The notes: a model not told the origin generated them from the letters alone. Shown: positions 36,641 through 48,132, numbered from the stretch's first letter. The stretch: DNA of 64,000 nucleotides from Sipunculus nudus (GCA_026874595.1 CM049311.1:18561676-18625675); one strand, 5' to 3'. Program-made: numbers and translations.

Positions 36641-37980
36641 TTATTATACATGACACTTCTCCTCTTGCCAATAGAAATCATCTGTAAGATCTATTTAATA
36701 CCAGTATGGCAAGAATGTCAACACTCCTGCTATACCGGAATCGAGTGCGCATTTGCGTGATCCAGCGAAACCCCTCTGAATAGTGACTGGTGGACAAAAC
36801 AGGGGGCGCTCGAGGACGACTAAGATCCATACCCTGTTAACTAAGGGGAGCCATATGATTTATTACGTATTAAATTTAAAGGATACAATCATTATTTAAT
36901 CGATATATTAGATTTATGAAAGATATATTATAAAATTACCATTTGATTATTATATTTTATTCAAATTAATAGTAAAAGTATTATAAAATATATGTGAAAT
37001 GTGTCATAATGAGTCAGACATTCCCAGATATGTAATGAACAAAAATATTCACCAAAACTTGTTCATATTTAGCAATTAAAGCTGGAATTGTCTGTTGCCC
37101 GGTCAGAGCCACGTGGAGGCAGTTGACATTCTGACAACCTATTAAATTTTGAAATACTACATAATTACTAATATTTAAAGGAAAACAGAATTGAATCAAT
37201 GTTTTAATCTCTGAAACTGGAACAGGAAAGAGAAGACTGAAAGAAAATGGAGGCTTTTCCCCCTGTGTGTTATACTTTACTATTTGTTTTTATTAGGTTA
37301 ATTAAACGGATGTTTTTTTTTCATTTCGATTTATTTATTATATATATTTTTTTTTAAATTCAAATTTAATGAATAATTGTGTCAGCGGGTAAATTATTTA
37401 TGTTTCGGTCTAGGGTGTGGGAGTATTCTACTGACATTCATTAAACTTGTCTCAGTAAGTTCTGTCCTTTCCATTGTCTTCTGTCCATGATCTGAGGATC
37501 GTTTACAGACAGTCCGGTTCTCAAGATTTCGTCACATGGAGATGCCTCCACCAGGTGGCAGTCTCCTGTCCCATGAAATTTGTCTGCCAGAAATGTCGCC
37601 TTTAAATTTAGTAAGACACGCCCTGGTCATGTATGGTCTCCGTTTGATGTTCAATTAAACATCGTCGTAATTCTTAATTTGAGTTGTATAGAATATAAAC
37701 TGTTATGTATATACTGCAGTCCGTGTTTGTGTAATCTTCATTTCTGACGATATGCATGAGGGATAGATTTAGAGATAGAGAGAGCGAAGAAGTGTTAGAA
37801 AGAGGAGTGATAGTTTGATTGGGAGAGGGAGGGAGAGAGAGGGAATGAAGGGAATTTGAAAATAGGCATGAGAGAGAGATAGAATGAATGAAAGAGTGAG
37901 TAATACATGCATTCCAACACTGCCCAATAAATGAATTATTTGTTTTATTTATTTTCTCTGTGTTTATTAATTTTTTAACG
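36640..37980. other. Non-coding stretch
   Basis: AT-rich with a GA-rich imperfect tract at about 37760-37905; no gene supported. Confidence 0.5.
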
Positions 37981-37986
37981 TGTTTA

Positions 37987-38130
37987 TCAACATTGGAGAG
38001 AAATTTCTGTTGGTATTTCCCAGCACAAAAGAATTTGTCTACAATTTCCTGCTTTAAAATATCTACTGTGGATGCGTTTGCAAGATCTATGAAACCATTC
38101 TAAGCAAGCACAACATTGTGCCATGGGGCA
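37987..38130 (-). pseudogene. PHD-finger-like fragment (transposon debris)
   Basis: The minus-strand frame reads C-C-A-C-L-E-W-F-H-R-S-C-K-R-I, the second half of a C4HC3 PHD-type zinc finger (C-x2-C, W-F-H-x2-C). The first cysteine pair and the closing C-x2-C are not intact. A related PHD fragment sits at 47971-48132 next to a Ulp1-type protease remnant, so both probably derive from one transposon family. Confidence 0.45.
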
Positions 38131-38360
38131 ATTACCATAACCAAAATGAGTTTTTTTCACTATATTGCTGTCTATATGCACAATATACATCTACGGTGGC
38201 ACATTTATTTTTTAGACTTTATACTTTGTATCGATTGTTCAGGGAATTCTTTTATTTCATCATTTTAAAGACAATCAAAGAAATGCGTGCAGATTTTTTC
38301 TTGGTGACTATTAATTGAACTTGGATCTTTACCGTTTGCTAAGCTTACCGGTAAGCTTTC

Positions 38361-38640
38361 AGGAGACACCCATATCTTTATTTATAGGGCCTTGGTCCGT
38401 ATTATATCTTTCCCATACACTTCATTAATTACGTTTACACAGTTTAGGGTGCTTAAATTGCATATGTTTAAAATATAAATTATGTTATCCAAACATACCT
38501 CACCCAGAGACGACCCGGACGGATTCCTGGGCCGCCATCTTGCCATCGCCCCACTGCATGGGTGCTTCCCACTCTCCACCACAGATGCCGCAACCTGCAT
38601 GTCTAATGGCCCGGCCTGATGTTATTTATACTAGTATATA
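38361..38640 (-). repeat. YY1-motif dispersed repeat, copy 1 (inverted relative to copy 2)
   Basis: Read on the minus strand this is about 80-85% similar to 48662-48935. The best-conserved part spells M-Q-V-A-A-S-V-V-(E/D)-S-G-K-H in one frame and contains GCAAGATGGCGGCCCAGGAA, a perfect YY1-type AAGATGGCGGC. GGGTGAG, a possible splice donor, follows. It resembles a transposon promoter/first exon. Confidence 0.65.
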
Positions 38641-38726
38641 TATATATTTATTTATTTTGTGTTATAAACTTGAATACTAATAAGAAAATATGAATAAAAT
38701 GTATTTCAATCAGATGTGGCCTGATG

Positions 38727-38777
<51 letters not shown>

Positions 38778-38832
38778 AGTATAAACTTGAATACTAATAA
38801 AATATTTATAAAATGTATTTCAATCAAATGTG
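38612..38832. repeat. Tandem duplication (~110 bp) with a (TA)n core
   Basis: GGCCTGATGTTAT, TATAAACTTGAATACTAATA and AAAATGTATTTCAATCA occur twice in the same order (from 38612 and from 38719). The second copy contains an expanded TA run (38729-38774). Confidence 0.8.
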
Positions 38833-39424
38833 TTTATGTAGCTCCCCAGATAATTATGCTCCCAAGATAGTTAGGCCCCCAGATAACTGTGTTTCAATCA
38901 GCATAACTATAGAGAGACTGAAACCTCCAACCCATTGAAATATGTGCTTTATCAAATTTAAATCCAATGACGAATAAAAAAGTAATAGTCATGGGTTTCT
39001 TGGGTTTATCTGTCCTGCTAAAATAGCGATATAATTGATATTAATTGAATATAAATGAAATGTCATTGCCCCTGTTCTAATTGTCTGTTCTTATTGGTTG
39101 TACAAATGTTATGTAGATTTTATATTTTTTATTTAGAGGGTTTAATCTTTTACACGTAACTGATTATAAGGAAACTATTTTCTTTGAGGCGACACATTCT
39201 TACCAACATATTACTCTGTTATACCAACTTGCAATATAATAAGCAAATCCAAGACGACATGATTAAAAATTAACTCTCAACAAAACAAGCAGTAGCAGTA
39301 GTTGATCCTGATTTAACCGCTATAAAAGATTGTCTACCGATGGTAAACTATTTGCTTTATAGGGCGTATATTGATTCGTTAATAACCCTCTTGCTTAATT
39401 TCGGCGGGATAAGGCAATTATAGT
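38833..39424. other. Non-coding stretch
   Basis: No gene recognised; borders the 3' end of the LINE. Confidence 0.5.
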
Positions 39425-39534
39425 AGTGGTAGTTTATTATTAAAGTGAAACATGTTTTTCCAATTTAACATACATAGTAACACATCCAGCCTCTAGGGAT
39501 TATGAAGCACTATACTTTGAGAACAATTAAAACA

Positions 39535-39672
39535 AATTAAATATTAAGACCCGGTTGTGATTAAGATTAACATGAAATAAATATACATCATGTTATATCA
39601 ACTGAATAACACAACTTAAATATTAAGGTCCAATTGTGAATGATATTAACATACATTGAATATACATCATGA
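39535..39672. repeat. Partial tandem duplication in the LINE 3' UTR
   Basis: AAATATTAAG(A/G)(C/T)CC(G/A)(G/A)TTGTGA ... ATTAACAT ... ATACATCATG occurs twice about 78 bases apart with moderate divergence. Confidence 0.7.
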
Positions 39673-39689
39673 TACTTCATAGTCGGTTA

Positions 39690-39956
39690 CAAAATGCCTC
39701 AGATGCAAATCTTGCAGTTAAGTTGACAACGTCGCCGTTTAACAAAGAAAACACCAATTTATCTTAACATGTCAAATTACTGAAATCAATATTTAGTACA
39801 CGACTGACTTGTTCCTCGAATTCCTTTCTAATTAATCTGACCGGAATTACACGAGAGACATACTCGTTTCTCCCGGACCAGACACCGGTATCTGCCGGTT
39901 TCAATCCGTATTAGATATACCCCCATACGCAGCTTGGCTATTATTGCTCTGTTTTT
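39690..39956 (-). pseudogene. LINE ORF2 C-terminal segment, distal to the MITE
   Basis: The minus-strand frame gives K-N-R-A-I-I-A-K-L-R-M-G-V, I-R-I-E-T-G-R-Y and then R-V-C-L-S-C-N-S-G. This matches the L-R-x(n)-E-T-G-R-Y and E-x-R-x-C-x2-C-x-S-G region found near the C-terminus of many LINE ORF2 proteins. A frameshift then leads to D-K-L-V-F-S-L-L and a stop near 39690. It continues the ORF2 reading interrupted by the MITE at 39965-40372. Confidence 0.7.
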
Positions 39957-39964
39957 CCTCGAGC

Positions 39965-40010
39965 CAGTAGCGTCAATTTTTCTTCCAGGGTGGGGGGGGG
40001 ATGAATTCAA

Positions 40011-40061
<51 letters not shown>

Positions 40062-40372
40062 GATTATTATATACATTTTTATATATTTTTACTTATTTAT
40101 ATATATATACTTAATTATAATTCAAATAGTTATAATATTATAATAGAAAATAAGTTATTTTGTGAATTCTAAGCAAGGTTTGGCTATAACAATTTTTAGT
40201 AAATGGATTCTAAGTTTTTAATTATATTTATTAATATATTTCATTTGCTATATTGTAATATTATTCTCTGAAAAGTGGGGGGGGGGGGGGGATGATTACA
40301 TTGGCCATCCTCCCCTTGCCAAAAAGTGGGGGTATATATACCCCCATCCCCCCCCCTATTTTGACGCCCCTG
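39965..40372. mobile_element. hAT-like MITE (408 bp) nested in the LINE
   Basis: The element starts CAGTAGCGTCAA and ends TTGACGCCCCTG, an imperfect terminal inverted repeat followed by G-rich/C-rich subterminal tracts. It is flanked by identical 8-bp copies CCTCGAGC at 39957-39964 and 40373-40380, the target-duplication length of hAT elements. The interior has a TA run (40014-40056), a G run (40277-40291) and the palindromic GGGGGTATATATACCCCC, with no coding frame. It splits the LINE ORF2, so it inserted after the LINE. Confidence 0.85.
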
Positions 40373-40453
40373 CCTCGAGCACTTAAAAATGTTATCATCA
40401 GGGCCGAATGAATCCTTAATTTCTTTGTAAATATTTAAAAGAGAAATTCATGC

Positions 40454-42060
40454 TTAAGTATCCAGCCATTGTTCCACAAAAGAATCTGATAATCTCTTCT
40501 CTACCAAAACACCTAATTTCTTAGAGGTGAACCGAGAAACATCCCTACTTATGTACATATCACTAAGACCACCTGTGTTTAAAATATCTGTGACCGAATG
40601 ACACCAACCCTTATGACCCTCAACACTGTTAAAGTAGTCTATATCAAACACCCTCCGTGTTATTCGATCTGATGGTAAACAACAAAGTCTGTGCCAGATT
40701 TTCACACACTCCACCATATGACGAATAAACAGAGGTAACCAAGCAATGTCTCCATACATGGCCTGTACGGGAGTCACTTTACCTACACCAAGAAAAGTTC
40801 GTATTGCACGGTGTTGTATGGTATCACATATATCATATTTCTTCAAGCCCCATATTCCACTACAATAGTCCATAACAGGACTCACAAGCGACTTATACAT
40901 GGAACAGAACGTCTCATATTTTAACCCATGCAGGGCATAGGATCTTGTGGTCAAATATCCAAGCGCTCGTCCACTGGATTTACACAAACTATTTACTGAG
41001 AAACTAAAGTTAAGGGTCTCATCAAGCTCAAGGCCTAGATATCTATAGGAAGTAACATACGGAACAACATCAGCGCCATAACTAAACGTATACGAACACC
41101 TTTCCTTCTGAGCGGGACGAAAATGTATCACGTTAGTCTTCTGAAGGTTAACATTTAAACGCCATTTAGAGCACCATTTATACAAAATATACAGCATTTC
41201 TTGTAGTTCTTCAGGGCAGGCAGCTATTAAAGCTATATCATCAGCATACATCAATATACTTAATTTTTCGATATCATCTAATCTTACTCCATATCTAGTA
41301 TCTTTTATCTTCCTGGCTAGGTCGTTTATAAACAAAGTGAATAAAACAGGCGCAAGGATATCCCCCTGACGAATCCCATACTGAGTCTGAAAAGTTTCTG
41401 TGAAATAACCATTTACACGCACAGTAACCTTAGTGTGTTGATACATAGCCCTGAGAATCTTTAAAAATGGACCGTTAATACCAAGGCACATTAATTTATA
41501 CCACAGCAAATTTCTTTGCACAGAATCAAATGCACGGGAAAAATCGACAAAACATACAAATGTATCCTGTTTAACTCTTTTCCTGGAACGGATCATAGAT
41601 GTAAGACAATATATATGATCCATACAACTGCGATTTTTTCGGTAAGCATTTTGTTCTTCGCATATCAAATTATAATGTTCAGCAGGTTTTTGTATTCGAC
41701 AATATAAAATATTTGCAAATATTTTAGCTGATGCTGATATAAGGCTTATACACCTAGTATAATTTGGAATCCTAGGATCTTTTCCTTTCTTAGGAATTGG
41801 ATTTAGTATGACTGTCACCCATTCATTAGGCACAATAGACGTATTATATATATTACAAAATATACGGTGTTGTAGACCTGCTAGTCTTGGGCACTGCCAC
41901 ACTTCGGCAGGTATCCCATCCAAACCAAGGGCTTTACCTTGTTTTGCCTCAGTCAGGTCACGGAGTGTTTCATCAAAAGCTAAAGGAGCATTTAAATAAT
42001 TAATTTCATTAAATATATCCAGATCTTTTCTGACAAATGCTTATGCATTAGCAGCTTTAA
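40454..42060 (-). pseudogene. LINE ORF2 reverse transcriptase domain
   Basis: The frame encodes RT motifs in order: K-A-L-G-L-D-G-I-P-A-E (upstream of 41923), I-P-K-K-G-K-D, F-V-D-F-S-R-A-F-D (catalytic Asp), Q-Y-G-I-R-Q-G-D-I-L-A-P and Y-A-D-D (41248-41237), then the thumb and a long C-terminal region. The frame is open for 489 codons from Met41923, but upstream it meets TAA near 42042 and a frameshift near 42100. A stop precedes the C-terminal zinc-type segment. It once copied the element's RNA at the target site; it is now defective. Confidence 0.85.
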
Positions 42061-42093
42061 CAAATTCCAAAAATATATCATCGAAATTACCTA

Positions 42094-43620
42094 TTATTTT
42101 TTATAAGACTTCTCCAGGTCTGTTTTCCATTTATTTAATACAACATGAATATCCTTAGACACATTGTTATTTTCAAGAAGAACCTCATTTGGTACCATTT
42201 CATTACTTTTACTTTTCGGTTCAAACTTATTTACTTCATTCCAAAACCGTTTGGGGTCATTGACGTAATTCTCTATCTGTAATTGCTGTTTTGCGCAAAA
42301 CACTCGCTCACATCTGCGGAACAGATCATCAAAATGTTTCCTTTTCTGTCTAAATGCATGCCTTAGCCGACTCTTCGTTTTAGCATCACCTCTATATCTA
42401 CAATATTCGCGTTCAGCTTTACAGGCATCAACCCATAGTCGCTGGAGATCATAATTCCAAAATGAACGCTTAATTTTTCGTTTTCTCCCGGATTTAATTG
42501 TTGAAAAACTGAATGGTATTTTCTGCATCATTTCATAATTTATACATCTAACAATATATCCATATATTTTATCTAGTTCATACTGACATTTTTGCCGTGC
42601 ACCCTCAAAATGTATGTCTACAGTTTCCGCATTTTCATGTTTAATTTGCAAGTTAAATAATTGCTCAATAAACATAAGCAAAGTACTTTGCTCTTGGGGT
42701 CCATCAAACAGATCACCAGGAAATTTTGTGAATTCAAATATTTTCCGCTCAATATAACTGGGCTTATACACAGCATCAATAGTTACATCAGTTTTCTTTA
42801 ATATATCAAAGCTCGACAAAGAGATTTCGCAAACCAATACTAAATGATCAGACACTTTAGATGTTATTGCAGGGGGTAAGTTAAATTGACCAATTAAATC
42901 TAACCCTGTGTAAACTGAAAACTTACATATATTAACCAAGAATTCATATTGTGCAATCATATAATCTACAACAGAAGCTCTACGACATGATATACATGAT
43001 AATTGTCACTGGCTGATTATTTCAGACACCTGCCATTCAGAATGCACAGGCGACAGTAATTTAGAAAAAAACTAATAAAGGCTCGCCATCTTTAAACTGT
43101 ACATCAGTAACTGCTCTCTTTGGTATCAACCCATCGTCATCTGAATCATCGGTTTTATTACCAATCCGGGCATTAAAATCACCAAATAAGAAAACAGGGG
43201 CTTGTTCTGAGAGAGTAATCACATGATGCGTTAGAACTTCATAGAATTCTTGTGAAACATTTCCACTTGATGGATGTTGTGGAGGTATATAACATACACA
43301 TAAAAACAATAAACATACACTCTCCGATTTTTCACCAATACGAATCCACAACATTCCATCAGTATTTTTATCCACAATGCCAACATGATCACTTAACCAA
43401 TTGTGGACTAATACTTATACCTCCAGATCCCCGCCTTGCCCTTGTATGCAAATCTAATCTATTATTACCATACCAAATATATTCTGGCACCTCCAACGAG
43501 TCCTCTCCTCGCAAAAACGTTTCGCACAGACATACAATATCTGGGTCCAGATTTAATAGAATATTTTGTTTAATGTCTGACCTATGAGAAATCCGATTTA
43601 TGTTCTAGTGTCCTATTCTC
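42094..43620 (-). pseudogene. LINE ORF2 apurinic-like endonuclease and linker
   Basis: Pieces of an exonuclease-endonuclease-phosphatase fold appear in order across frames: D-P-D-I-V-C-L-C-E-T-F-L (about 43550-43510, with the metal-binding Glu), F-G-D-F-N-A-R-I-G-N (about 43180-43150) and S-D-H-L-V-L (about 42860, the terminal catalytic His region). A linker of about 250 residues follows. Stops (one within the N-terminal G-H-x-N-I-N segment near 43608) and at least two frameshifts interrupt it. Confidence 0.8.
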
Positions 43621-43646
43621 AAACTGCCCAGAGACTGGCCGCTATC

Positions 43647-44176
43647 CTATGTATCATTTTCTGTTACATTTGGCAGCACTTTGCCTTTCCAGTAGCGAAG
43701 GTTAGGGACTGATCGTACTAGCTGACGCATGTTTTGCTCAATCAAACGTTCCGAATGTGACTTATCTCGTTCCAAAAACACAGTTTTCCAGCGGTCTATT
43801 TTCCTCAACCAATGCGAGACTGTCAGTACTTCATTTCGTTCCTCGACGCTTGGCATGGTCACAATAACCAAACGCGGTTTCCTGGTCCCGAAATCACACC
43901 GTTTTGCTTCAGCTATACCGACATATATTTTCATGTCTGCAAACAGTTGCTTCATCAAATTAACTATCTTTTTTCATCTTCATCCTGGGTCTCAGGCAGA
44001 TTTTTTACAATGAGCTTTACTCCTGAATCGCTATCTGTTACACTTGCTGCCATATTCTGTTCTTCCAACTTGCTCACCTTCCTTTCCAGGCTCTGAATCT
44101 TGGCGGTTAAGGTGGCAACTTCTAAATATATAACCTCCTTCACAGCTTTGAGTTTAAATATAAGTTTGGGCAACAA
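43647..44176 (-). pseudogene. LINE ORF1 (coiled coil plus RRM-like part)
   Basis: Residues from 44176 onward form a heptad coiled coil (A-K-I-Q-S-L-E-R-K-V-S-K-L-E-E) and then V-K-L-I-V-K-N-L-P-E, the first strand of an RRM-like domain. After a stop and frameshift at about 43960 the second half reads R-K-P-R-L-V-I-V-T-M-P-S, typical of the second RNP motif of LINE ORF1 proteins. The protein would coat the element's RNA. Confidence 0.65.
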
Positions 44177-44194
44177 AAATGAAATTTATGATCA

Positions 44195-44520
44195 CTGCAG
44201 TTACCTTGTGCCTCAGGGTCTATCACTGTACAGAATATTAAATCTTCTACACCGTAGTCCTCAATTATTCTCCTGACAACGTAGCCATGTGAGGAACACG
44301 TATACACACCTGAACACCACGACCTGTTGTCTAAGGTTAAACTTCGAACTAAATAACGTTTTGTTAACCAAAATGAAAATGTGTTATCCAAGCGGTTACC
44401 TTGTTCCTCAGGGTCTATCACTGTACAGAATATTCAGTTTTCTTTGAAATAATTCGTAATTATTCTCCTGACAGCGTAGCCATGTGAGGAACACGTCTGT
44501 ACACCGCAACCGCGACCTTG
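44195..44520 (-). repeat. Tandem 5' monomers of the LINE (~196-bp period)
   Basis: TTACCTTGTKCCTCAGGG, TATCACTGTACAGAATATT and TCTCCTGACARCGTAGCCAT recur about 196 bases apart (from 44199 and from 44395). Repeated promoter monomers upstream of ORF1 are known in some LINE families. Confidence 0.7.
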
Positions 44521-44524
44521 ACCT

Positions 44525-45170
44525 TTATAAGGTAGGTGTTTAAACAGTATGTACCGGTATACTTGACCACTTCGGCTACATAATGATGAACTGATTAACC
44601 TCATTGAGTTCCGTTCCGTCAGCACTGATCGTCTAAGCCTACTCTAAGGGAATTTCAAATGCTCTTGCCACCGTTCTGCCAAATGTCCAATTTTTGCATT
44701 GCTGCATGGAACCATATTTAAATGACTTAGAAAGGTATGTTAAAAACATGATGATTACGCGAAAGGGTCAGAATACAAAATTGATTTAATCAATATCCTA
44801 CATAGTGATTCCCCTTCATACTTCGAAAAAAAAACCCTGAGAGAATCCTACCCTGAATTGACATTAAACGGTTTCTGAATATTTCAATAAGCATCTGAAA
44901 TCAGATTTGATAAAATACTCGTTCAGGCCAATTTTAGAAAGTGTAATGTATATGACAGTGCATCCGGAGTTACAAATAATGGAGCCGAATCGTTTAATGC
45001 AGTAATTTAACGTCTTAGAAAATGGAAAGAAGCACCAACTGCATATAACATGAAATTGTGCTTTTATTATCTTCAGAATTATTATATAAAAAAAAGAAAG
45101 TCTGAGGGGTTAATGTAATTTTATTGTCATTTAAAATCTGAATTTTTGCATTTATTAGAACAACCTGAAG
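44525..45170. other. Non-coding stretch
   Basis: No gene or clear repeat found. Confidence 0.5.
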
Positions 45171-45175
45171 ATTAA

Positions 45176-45529
45176 CCATTCCAAAAGGATTCTTGCGCCC
45201 CGGAGCAAATAGTTTACAAGGTAAAAAACTATATAAACCAGTTCCTGTCTGAAATCCAATCATTTAAATCAGATTTGTCGCATGATGATGCGGAGACAAA
45301 AGAGGAAAATATAAGTTCGGAATTCGAAATCTTCTATACCTCTCCACCGACACTGATCACAGATAAGAAACCGCATCTAAATCATGTGACGTCAAATGAA
45401 CATAATAAGCAACTGAGGGATAATCGTAAATTAAAGCATGAAGAGAACACCAACAAAAACAAAATAGGGACCCATGGGTCACGGCGCTCAGCTGATCGTA
45501 ATTGGACTATAAATGTATCACCGTTGTGA
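45176..45529 (+). CDS. Possible terminal exon of an unknown hydrophilic protein
   Basis: An open frame of 117 codons without an early ATG ends in TGA at 45527-45529. An acceptor-like CATTCCAAAAG/GAT at about 45187 would open the exon. The peptide (Y-K-V-K-N-Y-I-N-Q-F-L, then many D/E/K/N, ending W-T-I-N-V-S-P-L) looks protein-like but matches no domain I know. No AATAAA follows within 150 bases and no partner exon is visible, so this may be chance. Confidence 0.25.
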   Translation, partial: PFQKDSCAPEQIVYKVKNYINQFLSEIQSFKSDLSHDDAETKEENISSEFEIFYTSPPTLITDKKPHLNHVTSNEHNKQLRDNRKLKHEENTNKNKIGTHGSRRSADRNWTINVSPL

Positions 45530-46035
45530 TACTATATCGAGTCGATAAATCAAATGAATATCATGGACATGTTGCGCTATTATAAAGGAATATAATGTAA
45601 TAGCTTACTGATGGATTACTATGGAGTTAAATATAGTGCTTTCTTTTTAATTTATTTTATAGGGATTGAAAAAGTGATATATTTGAGCAAATATGAATGC
45701 AATGACAGCAGTGATAAGCAGTAGTAGAATGATGATAAGGCTATTTGTTGAAGGATCTATAGTGTACGGAAGTCTGCAAGATTTCAATTTGACAGATATG
45801 ATGTTATGATTTACTATGCGGGGATGTATGAATTTGTCACTGTATGACATGATATATCTTCCGTCTTGACAAGGTGCATTATTTTGAAATGTAGATAAAG
45901 TCTGAGAGGAAGAGGTAATCTAGGCCATGGTTGGTTGATATGCTTCAAGAAATTGTGGCAAATAATATTTTGAGATTTGACCATGCGTTTCCATTGGTTA
46001 CCTTTTTGATAAGCTGTTGACAATTCAACAGTTTA
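45530..46035. other. Non-coding stretch
   Basis: No supported feature. Confidence 0.5.
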
Positions 46036-46135
46036 CACATTTGTCTAATGAGATCCAATTTCTTTAATAACCTTTTTTTCTATGCACATTTGTCTAATAA
46101 GATCCAATTTTTTAATAACATTTTTTCTATTTTAT
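46036..46135. repeat. Short tandem duplication (~50 bp)
   Basis: CACATTTGTCTAATRAGATCCAATTT followed by TTTAATAAC and a T run occurs twice in a row. Confidence 0.85.
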
Positions 46136-46188
46136 CATATGTATACAATTGCCATAACGTGCCCACTCGACAGGTTGAACGAATTGTT

Positions 46189-46210
46189 GGGGGGGGGGGG
46201 GGGGGGGGGG
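46189..46210. repeat. Poly-G tract
   Basis: A run of about 22 G, one of several poly-G/poly-C runs in the window. Confidence 0.95.
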
Positions 46211-46672
46211 AGGAGGTTGATGGGAGTTACAGCATCTCTGTCTCTCTGTATATATTTCCTTTAATTTTTCAATTTTATGCTTCAGCAATAGAACCATTGT
46301 TCAAAGTGCCAAGGAGCACCCTTGCATATACATACAGTATATGAAATTTTAATTCAACAGTGCTTACAGTAAAAAAAAATTATTCATAATTATATAATAT
46401 TTAAAACAGACAGAAAGATGGAAAAACAAAGCAAATCATTTTAATTCTCATTCTACTGAGCCAAGTAAAAAATTAACAATATTTGGATTAATTTCATTTT
46501 TTATTACATCATTTTTGTCCAGGTTTAAAAATGTTACTTTACATTTACAGTATAAGATACATATATAAATATTTCAGATGATTCACATTTCTAAATTGCT
46601 TCAACATTTATAGATAATTAATCTGGTATATAGTACCTGTCAACAGAATGGTGTGGTGGGAGACAGCGAGAC

Positions 46673-46675
<3 letters not shown>

Positions 46676-46721
<46 letters not shown>
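46676..46721. repeat. (GA)n microsatellite
   Basis: About 23 GA units; the overlapping R/E repeat frame is an artefact. Confidence 0.95.
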
Positions 46722-46722
<1 letters not shown>

Positions 46723-47560
46723 CTCTCTGGTAATTACTGCCTGACCCAGCCTGACCCAGACACTCCGAGAGGTGAAGGGGCCAGGAGACGAACGGGTTAT
46801 GTAACACTGCCTAACACACTGTATACTACTGACTTGATGTGAACAATCAAGACATAGCTAAACACTAAACATAGCAAGACACTTATAACAATTAACATTA
46901 TATGAGAAATTGTCTTTAAGATCTGACCTTTTTTATCACATTTGAATATTCTTATTATTTTTAATATATATCAAGAAAAGCAATCTCACCTATGAAACTA
47001 ATACATGTGTTGAAAACAACCGAAGGATCAAAAGAAACCAATATGTTATAAAAGGAGCAAAACTGGAGTTGGTAATGTTTAATTTTATTACCTGAAATAA
47101 AGTAATCAATTTTGATTATTTACCCATTATCATGTAACAGCTGATACAACCATGAATCTTAATGTTATTAGTCAAACATATCGACATCTTTAATGAGCTC
47201 TTGGCTGAGTAATATTTAGAATTTTAAACATATTTCTTTTTTTTTAATTTGTTATAAATATAAACCAACAAATTAAACACCTTGAAAAGACATAAAGAAT
47301 TAATTTAATTTAATATAATCAACTGCACCCTTGTCTATCATCAACTTGCTTCATATATTCCCTTATAGCTAACAACCATTTCTTTTAATTATTTATTTCT
47401 AATTTTTATGATTGAAATGAAAAAAAAATACTCAATGGTGACTGCATGGTGTCATTTGAAATACATTTTCGGCCATGCATGGAAGATCCATTAAACATCA
47501 GTAATGGCAAGGTAATGCCCTGTTACTCATTAACTATAAAATGCCTTTTCCATTTATTTT
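46722..47560. other. Non-coding stretch
   Basis: AT-rich; no gene recognised upstream of the Ulp1 remnant. Confidence 0.5.
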
Positions 47561-47566
47561 CCTTGA

Positions 47567-48132
47567 AGCTGTTATTATGAACATTGGCTTATATCCGTCC
47601 GACCGGACGAGGGCGGACTGTTTGTGATCAATAGTTTGCGCGGGGCTGCAAAGAGCCTTACTTCAACTATAGAAATACAGCTTTGCCAAATCTACAACTT
47701 GGAGCAATCTAAATTATTTGTTTATAATGTTTCCGTGGTGAATCCTGTATTACAAAGCAATAACTCAGATTGTGGAGTGTATGCGATCGCTAACGCAGTC
47801 GAATTTTCCAACAACAGGTTGCACAGTTTGTTAAATTATAAATCCAGTGATTTGTTATATGATGAAAATAAGTTGAGAAACCACCTGAAAAATGGTTAAA
47901 CTGTTTAGAGAAAAAAAAATGTTTACACCGTTTCCAAAAGTTCAGCGAAAACGTCATTTTCAGGTAAAATATGTGCACCATACAATTCCCATGTAAATAT
48001 CCAGACTATATCTATCAAAATAAGATAACCTGCTGTATGTGTGATACATGGTGGCATAATATTTGTGCCAAAGTACCCGAAGATTTATCTGAAGATTACG
48101 TTTTTATATGTTCTCTATGCAATCTTGATTAA
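47567..48132 (+). pseudogene. Ulp1-type (C48) protease plus PHD finger, transposon-derived remnant
   Basis: The frame from 47567 reads Y-E-H-W-L-I-S-V (catalytic His), then F-V-I-N-S-L (Asn where Ulp1 proteases have the catalytic Asp), then V-L-Q-S-N-N-S-D-C-G-V-Y-A-I-A-N-A (Gln and nucleophile Cys). It stops at 47897-47899. After a frameshift, L-E-K-K-K-M-F-T-P-F-P-K continues, and a frame from ATG 47971 gives a near-complete C4HC3 PHD finger: C-C-M-C-D-T-W-W-H-N-I-C and F-I-C-S-L-C, ending at TAA 48130-48132. Ulp1 domains are common cargo of eukaryotic DNA transposons. The N-terminal part is missing and the Asp is replaced, so an active SUMO/NEDD8-type protease is unlikely. Confidence 0.65.

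Larger units (their letters stand above)
39425..44520 (-). mobile_element. Degraded full-length-like APE-type LINE retrotransposon
   Basis: Reading on the minus strand, this holds in order: tandem 5' monomers (44520-44195), ORF1 with coiled coil (44176-43647), an ORF2 endonuclease (about 43620-42840), a linker (to about 42060), reverse transcriptase (to 40454) and a C-terminal zinc-type segment (39952-about 39690), then a 3' UTR. It belongs broadly to the jockey/CR1/I group of non-LTR elements; the exact clade is uncertain. Frameshifts (in the A-run near 42098-42106) and stops (about 42042 and 43608) make it inactive. A MITE interrupts ORF2 at 39965-40372. The outer ends are approximate. Confidence 0.8.

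Noticed and set aside
43252-44096. Several + strand frames of 94-111 codons
   Set aside because: Antisense shadows of LINE ORF1 and endonuclease on the minus strand.
46648-46842. R-E repeat frame
   Set aside because: Translation of a (GA)n microsatellite.
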